In this document: piece after piece, positions 7,214 through 14,601 of the stretch
How positions within the stretch are numbered: position 1 is the stretch's first letter
Layout: each line of letters opens with the position of its first letter
Assembly: GCF_002245355.1 (NCBI RefSeq)
Contig: NZ_NOWF01000006.1
Coordinates: forward strand, 216,242 to 280,241
Direction: 5' to 3'
DNA: 64,000 bases
Source of the DNA: Paludifilum halophilum
GTDB taxonomy: Bacteria; Bacillota; Bacilli; Thermoactinomycetales; DSM-45169
The notes under the pieces: generated by a model
The model's input: the letters and a program-made list of their open reading frames with translations, nothing else
What the model was told of the DNA's origin: nothing
The model's database searches: none
Translations under genes and position numbers: made by a program

Positions 7214-8494
7214 TCATCCTTTTTCCGCTGCAGCACTCTTTTGGGGAGGGGGAGACAAGGCAGCGGCCAGAAAGCCGATCACCGGCAATATACAGGTGAG
7301 AAAGATGATCTCCATATAACCGCCGAAATGATCGAAGGCGACGCCGAAGGGAAGCGGGCCCAAGGCGGAACCAACCACCATCATCATGGCGACGCCCCGG
7401 ATGCTTCCCAGGTATCGGCGGCCGAAGTATTCCGGCCAAATAGCGCTCAGGATAATCTGTTCCAATCCGTTGCACGTCCCCCAAAGCAAAGCGAATACGA
7501 TCGCCGCCATCGGTGAATGAACCTGGAGGACCCAAACCAAAAACACCAGTTGTATAAGAAACGTACCCGCCAACACACGCTGAACTGGAAATCGGTCCAC
7601 GATGTAACCGGAGACCAAGGTCATCGGAAATCCTGTAAAAGCCATCAACCCGAGTACAAGAGCCGCTGTGGAAACGCCAAGCCCCTGTTCTCGGAAAATC
7701 GAGGTCAGATGGAACGTGAGTCCCGTATTCACCAGAGCCGGGATGGAAACACACACTAAAATCAGCCAAAAGGAGCGGGTTTTCATCGCTTCCCGAAGTG
7801 TCCAACTCTCCTCCTCCGGCTCCTCTTCACTGGAATCCGATGTTCGTGCACCGGACTGGTCGGGTAACAGACCCATTTCCTCGGGAGTATTGCGCACCCA
7901 GACCCACGCCGTAGGAACGAATACAAGCAAAAGGGCGATCCCCCAAACCCGCCACGCAACCGGCCAACTCCACTGATCAATCAGCCAGGCATTGATCATC
8001 GGAGCGAAGGTGGCACCGGCAAATCCGCCGATCATCATCAAGCTGAGCGCTCTTCCGCGTTTCTTGATAAACCACTGAGGAACCAGCGTATTGGGAACCA
8101 GAGTCATGGAGCCCTGTCCAAACAAACGAGCACACAAAAAGCCGACAAAAAGCATGACCGGCGTAAACACGACACTGTTCCAAAAACAGGACAGAGCCAG
8201 CATCCCGCCGACAACCACCATCATCCTCCGCTGACCCCACCGATCCACAAGACGGCCGATCAGCATCAGCAGGACTCCAGCGATCAGTGTAGCACCGGAG
8301 TAGATACCGGATACCAACGACCGGCTCCAACCGAAATCACGAATGTAATGATCGATAAACACGGAGTTGGAATACGTTTGACCCGGTGCCGAAAAGAAAA
8401 GCCCCATAGCGGAAATGAAGACGATCCACCATCCGTAATAAAGCTTCGGTGCGGGAGCGGCGGCACTTCCTTCCATTCGATACTTGAACCACAT
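7214..8494 (-). CDS. MFS transporter, oxalate/formate-antiporter-like subfamily
   Basis: 426 residues with about twelve membrane helices in two halves joined by an acidic loop (SEEEPEEE, near residue 215). The N-half carries SGIYSGATLIAGVLLMLIGR followed by LVDRWGQRRMM, the MFS motif A region; the C-half has SGYIVDRFPVQR. ATG 8494 is preceded by GGAGGG at a spacing of 8. The best resemblance is to monocarboxylate/OFA-type permeases; the substrate cannot be deduced. It is flanked by terminators on both sides, so it is a single-gene unit. Confidence 0.85.
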   Translation of the reverse strand: MWFKYRMEGSAAAPAPKLYYGWWIVFISAMGLFFSAPGQTYSNSVFIDHYIRDFGWSRSLVSGIYSGATLIAGVLLMLIGRLVDRWGQRRMMVVVGGMLALSCFWNSVVFTPVMLFVGFLCARLFGQGSMTLVPNTLVPQWFIKKRGRALSLMMIGGFAGATFAPMINAWLIDQWSWPVAWRVWGIALLLVFVPTAWVWVRNTPEEMGLLPDQSGARTSDSSEEEPEEESWTLREAMKTRSFWLILVCVSIPALVNTGLTFHLTSIFREQGLGVSTAALVLGLMAFTGFPMTLVSGYIVDRFPVQRVLAGTFLIQLVFLVWVLQVHSPMAAIVFALLWGTCNGLEQIILSAIWPEYFGRRYLGSIRGVAMMMVVGSALGPLPFGVAFDHFGGYMEIIFLTCILPVIGFLAAALSPPPQKSAAAEKG

Positions 8495-8524
8495 AGAAAA
8501 AATCCCTCCTTCGCACAAAACAAA

Positions 8525-8541
8525 GAAGCCCGACGGGCTTC
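8525..8541 (-). terminator. Terminator between methyltransferase and MFS genes
   Basis: GAAGCCC-gtc-GGGCTTC followed on the minus strand by TTTGTTTT. It ends the methyltransferase transcript just before the MFS ribosome binding site. Confidence 0.75.
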
Positions 8542-8574
8542 AAGGCGACTCATTCCATGACACAAGAAATCCAT

Positions 8575-9195
8575 TTATTTCTGGCATACCGCCACACCCA
8601 ACGGATACTTCAGCCCTTCTCTCGGTGGTTCGATGGTTACACCCCGCTGGTAATAGATCTCCGTTTCGCGAAAACCGCCAAACAGGGCCGCAAATTCTTC
8701 CGGGGTCAGCTGATGAACATGAAAAGGACATTTACACGGTTTTCCCCGCCCCCTTCCAAAGGGGGTGGACAGCACCAACGTCCCTCCCGGAGCCAACATC
8801 TCGTGCAAATGCCGCATAAACAGTCGATCATCCTGAAGGTGTTCAATGGTTTCAAAAGAAAGGATCGTATCAAAGCATCCCAGCTTTTGCGGTAATTCCG
8901 GATCCAAAGCATCGACCACACGGTATTCCGTCAAAGGATGATAATACGTCTTTCGAGCGTATTCGACGGTTTGGGGATCCAGATCCACCCCGATAACCCC
9001 TTTCACTTCCTTTTTACAGGCTTTGGCCACCATATGAGTTCCGTAACCGGAACCGCAGGCAATATCCAAAACCCGGCCCTTCACATAAGGAAAGGAAAAG
9101 TAATATCGGGCGATATGCTCCAACAACATGCCGTTGGTCGGTTTCATCAATTCGGGAATGACACGTTCTCCCGTCAGTTGTAACAAGTTCTTCAC
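8575..9195 (-). CDS. Class I SAM-dependent methyltransferase
   Basis: About 206 residues. The SAM-binding motif I (VLDIACGSGYGTHMVA) is near residue 45, motif II acidic residue in VIGVDLDP, and motif post-II FDTILSFETIEHL near residue 110. The N-terminus LTGERVIPELMKPTNGMLLE is typical of a broad methyltransferase family in Bacillales. GTG 9195 is chosen because a consensus promoter overlaps the first codons of the longer open frame (to 9264); the exact start is uncertain. The acceptor substrate is unknown. Confidence 0.8.
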   Translation of the reverse strand: MKNLLQLTGERVIPELMKPTNGMLLEHIARYYFSFPYVKGRVLDIACGSGYGTHMVAKACKKEVKGVIGVDLDPQTVEYARKTYYHPLTEYRVVDALDPELPQKLGCFDTILSFETIEHLQDDRLFMRHLHEMLAPGGTLVLSTPFGRGRGKPCKCPFHVHQLTPEEFAALFGGFRETEIYYQRGVTIEPPREGLKYPLGVAVCQK

Positions 9196-9219
9196 CGCTT
9201 CAAAAAAGTTACACGGAAT

Positions 9220-9248
9220 ACTATAGCATAGAACCCTACAACCCTCAA
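9220..9248 (-). promoter_or_regulatory. Sigma-A promoter of the methyltransferase gene
   Basis: TTGAGG (9243-9248) and TATAGT (9220-9225) on the minus strand have a 17-base spacer. The predicted transcript starts about 18 bases before the chosen GTG. Confidence 0.65.
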
Positions 9249-9453
9249 CGCATTCTAAAAGCATCGATTCCCGGGAAAGACTACTTTTTTTTGCTCATTT
9301 TCGATACAATGGTATCAATCCAGCTGTTCAAGGGAATATGGTGTGCCGATCATCGATAAAGACGGATCAGTCAACTCCTTTCTACCCTTGACGCTTTTTA
9401 ATCACACTCTTCCGAAGATAAGTACACCTTTTCTCCTGGGAGGTAATGTTGCT

Positions 9454-10788
9454 TTGGACGGGGACGGCGTTTTAAGTATCGCCTTTTATGTGATCTTAGT
9501 GGTCCTTTTGGTGTTGCTTAACGGTTTCTTCGTGGCGTCGGAGTTTGCCCTCACCCGAGTACGGCAGACGCAAATCGCACAGTTGAAGGAAAAACGAGCC
9601 GGTATAGCGGAGAAAATATTGTCCAACCGGGACTCTTATCTTTCCGCCACCCAGCTGGGAATCACCCTGGCCTCTCTCAGCTTGGGGTGGATCGGAGAAC
9701 CGACCATCGCCAAAATGATCAAACCCTTCCTCTCCACCATCGGTCTGCCGATGTGGTCCATCCATGCGGCAGCCTTTATCATCGCTTTCGCCATCCTCAC
9801 CCTCCTCCATATCGTTTTGGGTGAAATGACCCCTAAATCCCTGGCGATTCATCACGCGGAACGGATCATTCTGTGGACGTCAGGTCCTCTCTACGCGTTT
9901 CACCGTCTGTTCAAACCCTTTATCGCAATGCTCAACGGTTCCGCTGACAAAATTCGGAGCTGGGTGGGCGTCGATTCGGAGGATGATCGACAGGCCCACA
10001 CTGAAGAGGATATCCGTATGGTAATGGCCCAAAGCCATCGCAACGGGGTGATCGACCAGACGGAGTTCACCCTGTTCGACAATGTCTTTCAATTTGCCGA
10101 CCGGATGGGCCGTGAAATTATGGTCCCCCGGGTCAACATGGTCTGCCTGTACAAAGATCAAACCCTGAAGGAAAACTGGGCCATTATGCAAAGCTCCAAC
10201 CATACCCGTTTTCCGCTGTGCGACAAGGACAAGGACGACATCATCGGTATCGTGCACATTCGGGATGTCTATGAGGCCTTACTGTTGGAAAAAACCATTT
10301 CCTTGGAAAAAATCGCCCGACCGGAAGTGCTGGTCCCGGAGACGATGGAACTGACCAAAATCCTGCGCAATCTTCAAAAAAGTAAAGCCGGTATGGCCAT
10401 TGTAGTGGATGAATACGGGGGAACAGCAGGTTTGGTAACGACGGAAGACATCATCGAAGAGATTTTCGGTGACATTCAGGACGAATTCGACGATGAGCCG
10501 CCTCCCCTCCAAACCGGAGAGGAAGGCATCCTGCTCGATCCCCGTCTGCTGATTGAAGAAGTCAACGAACACCTTCGGACCGCCATCGAAGACCCCGGTA
10601 ACGATACGATCGGCGGCTGGTTTTTTTCGCGGCTGGGTAAAGTTCCCGAAATCGGAGATCAAGTCCGAAGCGACGGTTGGCTTTTCACCGTAGCGGAAGC
10701 CCATGAACGCTGGATAACCCGGCTTTTGGTCAAACCGATTGCAGACCATCCGAAAAAAATACTCCTTCATGTCAACTCCGCCTCTTAA
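9454..10788 (+). CDS. CNNM/CorC-type hemolysin-family membrane protein with CBS pair
   Basis: 444 residues. The TTG start at 9454 has GGGAGG 10 bases upstream; upstream in-frame codons lack a site. The N-terminal DUF21/CNNM membrane domain (four hydrophobic segments, about residues 8-150) includes LLNGFFVASEFALTRVRQTQ and LHIVLGEMTPKSLAIH. A CBS pair (about residues 215-330) includes REIMVPRVNMVCL and VVDEYGGTAGLVTTEDIIEE. The C-terminal CorC_HlyC domain covers residues 345-430. Family members are linked to Mg2+ or other cation efflux and homeostasis. The gene stands alone and ends at a strong terminator. Confidence 0.88.
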   Translation: MDGDGVLSIAFYVILVVLLVLLNGFFVASEFALTRVRQTQIAQLKEKRAGIAEKILSNRDSYLSATQLGITLASLSLGWIGEPTIAKMIKPFLSTIGLPMWSIHAAAFIIAFAILTLLHIVLGEMTPKSLAIHHAERIILWTSGPLYAFHRLFKPFIAMLNGSADKIRSWVGVDSEDDRQAHTEEDIRMVMAQSHRNGVIDQTEFTLFDNVFQFADRMGREIMVPRVNMVCLYKDQTLKENWAIMQSSNHTRFPLCDKDKDDIIGIVHIRDVYEALLLEKTISLEKIARPEVLVPETMELTKILRNLQKSKAGMAIVVDEYGGTAGLVTTEDIIEEIFGDIQDEFDDEPPPLQTGEEGILLDPRLLIEEVNEHLRTAIEDPGNDTIGGWFFSRLGKVPEIGDQVRSDGWLFTVAEAHERWITRLLVKPIADHPKKILLHVNSAS

Positions 10789-10803
10789 TCGATAAAAACC
10801 CCG

Positions 10804-10840
10804 GGGAACCAGCTGATGGCCATCGGCTGGTTCCCTTTTT
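10804..10840 (+). terminator. Terminator of the CNNM gene
   Basis: GGGAACCAGC (10804-10813) pairs perfectly with GCTGGTTCCC (10826-10835), directly followed by five T. Confidence 0.92.
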
Positions 10841-10884
10841 CTGCAACATTTTTTTATGTTACAAATCAATAAAAAAGGTGGGCA

Positions 10885-11000
10885 ACCTCTATTTTTTTCG
10901 CTAATGTAGAGGTAGTTTCAGGCTGATCATCCGGGAACGGGAGATCCATCCGTTCCTTTGAGCGCACCCGATCCCATGAGAGTAGCCATAACAGCCTGAA
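10885..11000 (+). promoter_or_regulatory. Structured leader upstream of spo0M
   Basis: Three inverted repeats precede the gene. ACCTCTA/TAGAGGT lies at 10885-10913. The closing stem TTCAGGCTG/CAGCCTGAA spans 10917-10925 with 10992-11000. Inside it is GGAACGG/CCGTTCC (10934-10940 with 10950-10956). CGTTTTT follows the closing stem, so it could act as an attenuator. It matches no riboswitch class I know. Confidence 0.45.
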
Positions 11001-11030
11001 CGTTTTTGATCTTCTTGAGGAGGTAGATCG

Positions 11031-12056
11031 GTGCTTAAAAATCTGATGGCCAAGCTGGGAAAAGGCGGAGCCAAAGTGGACTTAGTGTTGGACCGGGAAG
11101 ACTACACACCGGGGGAGCCGGTCAGCGGAGAGCTGACCATCCAGGGAGGAACCGTCGAGCAAAAGATCAACCGGATTGATGTGGAACTGCTGATGAGTAT
11201 CCGGGTTAAGGAAAGGGACTTTTCTCACGTTATCGCTCGTTTTCCCTTTCATGAATCCTTCACGGTCCATCCCGAGGAAAAGAAAAGTTTCCCCTTTTCC
11301 TGTGAGTTACCGCAGGATCTTCCGCTTTCCGGCAATCAAGTCGTCTACTACTTTATCACTCATTTAGATATCGCCGCCGGAGTGGATCATTCGGATCACG
11401 ATTATATCCGGGTTCATCCGCCCCACCGCTTGCAAAAGGTACTGACAGCCTTCGAAGAGTTGGGACTGCGGGAAAAATACGATTCCCGTTCCTTTAACGG
11501 CTATGTTCAGGAATTTGAACTATTCCCCACTTCCTTTCTGCAGGATCGGGTAGAGGAAGTGGAATTCGTGGCCGCCTATGAGGATACAGGATTGCGTCTG
11601 ATGTTGGAGGTCGACTTGTTTTCCTTCTTCGGAGAGAAAGAGATTCGCCGGGAAGTACACCTGGAAAACGAGCTCCTCGACGAATCCGACCGACTGGTGG
11701 AACACTTGCAGAGTCTGTTGTTGGAAATGGTGGAAAACCCCGATGCCTACGCTTACCCGCGCTTTTCCGGAACCTCCGGGGAACATAAGCACGGCGGGTT
11801 CTCCAAAATCGGAGGCGCCGTCGGCGGTTTTGCCGCAGGTGTCCTGGGCGGTGTTGTCCTGTCTGAATTGATGGACGAGCTTACTGAAGATGAAGCCGAA
11901 GCCGCCGAAGAGGAAGAGAGCTCCGAAGAAGAGACACCGGAAGAGGAGTCCGAAGAGGAAGGCGGGTTTTTCGAAGATCTCTTTGGCGGTGAATCGGAAG
12001 AAGGAGACGACGAAGGCGGCTTCTTCGGCGATCTATTTGAGGGAGACGACGAATAA
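11031..12056 (+). CDS. spo0M: Spo0M/SpoOM family sporulation-control protein
   Basis: 341 residues with a GTG start (GAGGAGGT, about 8 bases upstream). An N-terminal arrestin-like beta-sandwich (about residues 1-130) includes DREDYTPGEPVSGELTIQGG. A second domain ends near residue 245, followed by a Gly-rich helix (about 258-280, GGAVGGFAAGVLGGVVLSEL) and a strongly acidic tail with a repeated GGFF-x-DLF motif. Spo0M proteins are cytosolic or cell-pole-associated and affect sporulation in Bacillus; the molecular role is unsettled. The acidic tail with duplicated GGFF motif goes beyond the Bacillus subtilis protein (about 260 residues). Confidence 0.88.
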   Translation: MLKNLMAKLGKGGAKVDLVLDREDYTPGEPVSGELTIQGGTVEQKINRIDVELLMSIRVKERDFSHVIARFPFHESFTVHPEEKKSFPFSCELPQDLPLSGNQVVYYFITHLDIAAGVDHSDHDYIRVHPPHRLQKVLTAFEELGLREKYDSRSFNGYVQEFELFPTSFLQDRVEEVEFVAAYEDTGLRLMLEVDLFSFFGEKEIRREVHLENELLDESDRLVEHLQSLLLEMVENPDAYAYPRFSGTSGEHKHGGFSKIGGAVGGFAAGVLGGVVLSELMDELTEDEAEAAEEEESSEEETPEEESEEEGGFFEDLFGGESEEGDDEGGFFGDLFEGDDE

Positions 12057-12074
12057 ATCGCTTTTCCCGGCAAA

Positions 12075-12114
12075 AAACAGGTCCGCGACATTCGGCCACG
12101 TCGCGGACCTGTTT
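12075..12114 (+). terminator. Terminator of spo0M
   Basis: A 15-bp perfect stem (12075-12089 with 12100-12114) with a GC-rich core ends in TTT. It is A/T flanked on both sides and may also stop minus-strand transcription from 12133. Confidence 0.88.
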
Positions 12115-12132
12115 CTGCATCAGAACGATCCC

Positions 12133-12705
12133 TCACCTCCATCGGCCCAATCCTCTCCATCGAAAAGGGGGCTCCGTCCCCTTCCGCCAACGTCGCACGG
12201 ATCCCGCATAGCGTAACAAAACCAGACTTCCTAAGCCAAAGACCACCAGAATGACATACAGTTCCGGAAATAAAACCAGAGTCAGCACCATGACACAAAT
12301 CACGGCCGAGACCATGGAAATGGAACGATAACGGGTAACGAACAGAAGAGCCCAATAAATTCCGATCCCGATCAAAACCAAAAGCGGACTCATGATCAAG
12401 AGAGCTCCGGCGGAAACCGCCGCTCCCCTCCCACCGCGAAAACCGGTAAATACGGGGTAAATCTGACCCAGCACAACAGCGATAGATGCAAAAGCGGCCC
12501 CGGTCCATCCGTGAAGAACCAGCCCCAACAGAGCGGCCAACGCTCCCTTACCCATCTCCATCCCGACCGACAAAAGCGGCTCCCGGCGGAACCCTGCAGC
12601 CGACCGAGACGATAAATCCCTCCGAAAACCTTTTTTGGAATAGAAGGCGGTGATCGGCAGTGATCCGATCAGATAGGCGACAAGGATTACCGTCAACAAG
12701 TTCAT
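12133..12705 (-). CDS. Divergent PlsY-like acyltransferase-family membrane protein
   Basis: 190 residues with about five membrane helices. The N-terminus (YLIGSLPITAFYSKKGF), the segment GKGALAALLGL and GQIYPVFTGFRGGRGAAVSA match the layout of PlsY glycerol-3-phosphate acyltransferases. However, the first conserved loop, usually GSGNxGATN-like, is replaced by RDLSSRSAAGF, and GHxFPxFLxFxGGKG is altered. It may be a paralogue with a changed or lost activity; a housekeeping plsY would be expected elsewhere. GGAGG precedes ATG 12705. Confidence 0.65.
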   Translation of the reverse strand: MNLLTVILVAYLIGSLPITAFYSKKGFRRDLSSRSAAGFRREPLLSVGMEMGKGALAALLGLVLHGWTGAAFASIAVVLGQIYPVFTGFRGGRGAAVSAGALLIMSPLLVLIGIGIYWALLFVTRYRSISMVSAVICVMVLTLVLFPELYVILVVFGLGSLVLLRYAGSVRRWRKGTEPPFRWRGLGRWR

Positions 12706-12771
12706 CCCGTCTCGCCTCCTTTGGCGTAAGCGCTTCCTTTCGGCGCTCCTTTCCTTTCCAACGCTTCTAGG

Positions 12772-13344
12772 CTACCGCTCCCACCACTCTACCTTTTCCT
12801 GCAGGGATACCCGGGGACGTTCTTTCGGTATGATCGACGGATAACCGATATACAGAAAACCCAGCAGGGTCTCCGACTCCCCGAGTCCGAAAAACTTTTT
12901 CATTTTCGGGGAATAGGCCGCTTTTCCCGTTCGCCAGATGGCACCCAGTCCCAAGGCGTGGGCGGTCAACAATGCATTCTGTACTCCAGAGGCAACTGCA
13001 CAAATCTCTTCGATCTCCTCCACTTTCGGATCGTCAGAGGGTGTCACCGCCGCTGCGATAATCACGGGTGCCCGAAGGGGTTTTCGCCGGGCCCTTTCCA
13101 ACTGGTCGGCACACGCTTCCCGCTCCGAGGGAGACATGCCCTCCGCTTTAATCTCCTTGAACACTTCACCCAAACGGTGTCGGGCATCCTCGATCAGCAC
13201 AAAATACTTCCAGGGTTGAGTCATGTGATGGTTAGGGGCCCACCGGGCGGCCTCCAACACCCTTTCGATCAAATGCCGGTCCGGTGTGGCGGAACCTACT
13301 TTCCCGACACTGCGGCGGGTTCGGATCGCCTGGTTCAACTCCAT
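12772..13344 (-). CDS. Nitroreductase family protein
   Basis: 190-residue flavin-dependent oxidoreductase. TRRSVGKV near residue 9 is the FMN-phosphate binding start, AARWAPNHHMTQPWKYFV the central motif, and LGLGAIWRTG with GFLYIGYPS the C-terminal FMN contacts. It resembles the YdjA-like short nitroreductases. The substrate is unknown. ATG 13344 follows AGGAGGAG. The gene lies 24 bases after the stop of the YkvI-like transporter, so it may be co-transcribed with it. Confidence 0.85.
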   Translation of the reverse strand: MELNQAIRTRRSVGKVGSATPDRHLIERVLEAARWAPNHHMTQPWKYFVLIEDARHRLGEVFKEIKAEGMSPSEREACADQLERARRKPLRAPVIIAAAVTPSDDPKVEEIEEICAVASGVQNALLTAHALGLGAIWRTGKAAYSPKMKKFFGLGESETLLGFLYIGYPSIIPKERPRVSLQEKVEWWER

Positions 13345-13368
13345 CTCGATCTCCTCCTTGTCCTTTTC

Positions 13369-14415
13369 TCAATACCGGGGATATTTGCGCAACACTAACA
13401 ATAGCAGGACGATGATGCCGCAATAACCGAAAACCGGATAAATATAACCCACCAGAACCGGAAAACCGATCAGGGAACAAATATAACCGACGACGAAGAT
13501 CATTCCCATCAGGGTATTGATCCGGAAAGGAAACACCTGCTCCAGATTGGCGGCCAGTCCGTATACATTGCCGATCAGCGTGGTAAAAATCTCCCCCCAC
13601 ATCACGGCCAGAAAAAAGTATTTCATTCCCTCTCCCAATGCGGCGATCACCAAGGCGATGGGAATTTCCATCCCGTAAATGTCCGGCGTTTTCAAAGCGA
13701 GGGCGAAATTGCTGGATAATAACATCACCCCCAGACCCACTCCTCCCAGCAGTCCTCCCAGCCGAAGCGTCTTCTCGTCCTGCATCTCTCCTCCCAAGGG
13801 AACCAACACCGCCTGCGACATCGCCAAGTTAAAAGCGACATAAGTGACGGCCGAAATGAGCCAATGCCCTTGAGCTGTGGCCTCCACCGACAAAAACCCC
13901 GCCATCCCCGATGTTTTCAACCCCTGAATTCCCACCATCATGGTAAAGAGAAACATCAGGGGAACCACCAGGGAATTAATCGAAAGGATCCCCTCCATTC
14001 CCCGCAAAATAATCAGAAAAGCAAGTGTGGAGGTGACAATCACCCCTAGGTGAAAGGACCATCCCAACTGCTCCTGGAACAAGGACCCGGTTCCTGACAT
14101 CATCGCTGTAGTCACGCCAAACAGAACGACTCCCACGAAGAGATTCATCCAACGACCCCACCGTTCCCCAAACAGATAGTTATTAAACTCTTCGTAGGAA
14201 TGGGCTTTGAGGCGCGCTCCCATCAGCATCATCCGGGTCCCCAGCCAGGAGAACAAAGCCGTCACCGCCAAGATTCCCCAAATACCGTCGATTCCATATG
14301 CCGTAAAAAACTGCATGATTTCCTGCCCTGATGCAAAGCCTGCTCCGACGACCGTACCGATATAGGTGAAACCGACACGGGCCGCCGTCACCCAACGTTC
14401 ATGCAATACCAACAC
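13369..14415 (-). CDS. YkvI-like membrane transporter
   Basis: 348 residues with about ten membrane segments, related to the YkvI family of the APC/LeuT-fold transporters. The N-terminal GFTYIGTVVGAGFASGQEIM is the family hallmark. The GTG start at 14415 is adjacent to GGGGAGGGG; a TTG one codon later would have better spacing. The substrate is unknown (amino acid or small cation-coupled solute by family analogy). Confidence 0.78.
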   Translation of the reverse strand: MLVLHERWVTAARVGFTYIGTVVGAGFASGQEIMQFFTAYGIDGIWGILAVTALFSWLGTRMMLMGARLKAHSYEEFNNYLFGERWGRWMNLFVGVVLFGVTTAMMSGTGSLFQEQLGWSFHLGVIVTSTLAFLIILRGMEGILSINSLVVPLMFLFTMMVGIQGLKTSGMAGFLSVEATAQGHWLISAVTYVAFNLAMSQAVLVPLGGEMQDEKTLRLGGLLGGVGLGVMLLSSNFALALKTPDIYGMEIPIALVIAALGEGMKYFFLAVMWGEIFTTLIGNVYGLAANLEQVFPFRINTLMGMIFVVGYICSLIGFPVLVGYIYPVFGYCGIIVLLLLVLRKYPRY

Positions 14416-14543
14416 GACCCCTCCCCGGCCAAAACTCGTCCCGTAGAACTAGTCTATTGAGGACAAACCCCGGATAGAACTGCGATGACTCCCCTTCGGC
14501 ACAGTCGCACAGCGGCCGGAAACACCGACAGCCATAAAAAAAA

Positions 14544-14566
14544 CCGGTTTTCTTTGAAAAAACCGG
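14544..14566 (-). terminator. Terminator of the first penicillin-binding protein gene
   Basis: CCGGTTTT/AAAACCGG with a 7-base loop, followed on the minus strand by a run of T. It lies 36 bases after the stop codon at 14602. Confidence 0.8.
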
Positions 14567-14601
14567 GCATGCGGGGGAAATCATTTCTTTCTTCGGGCTT
14601 T

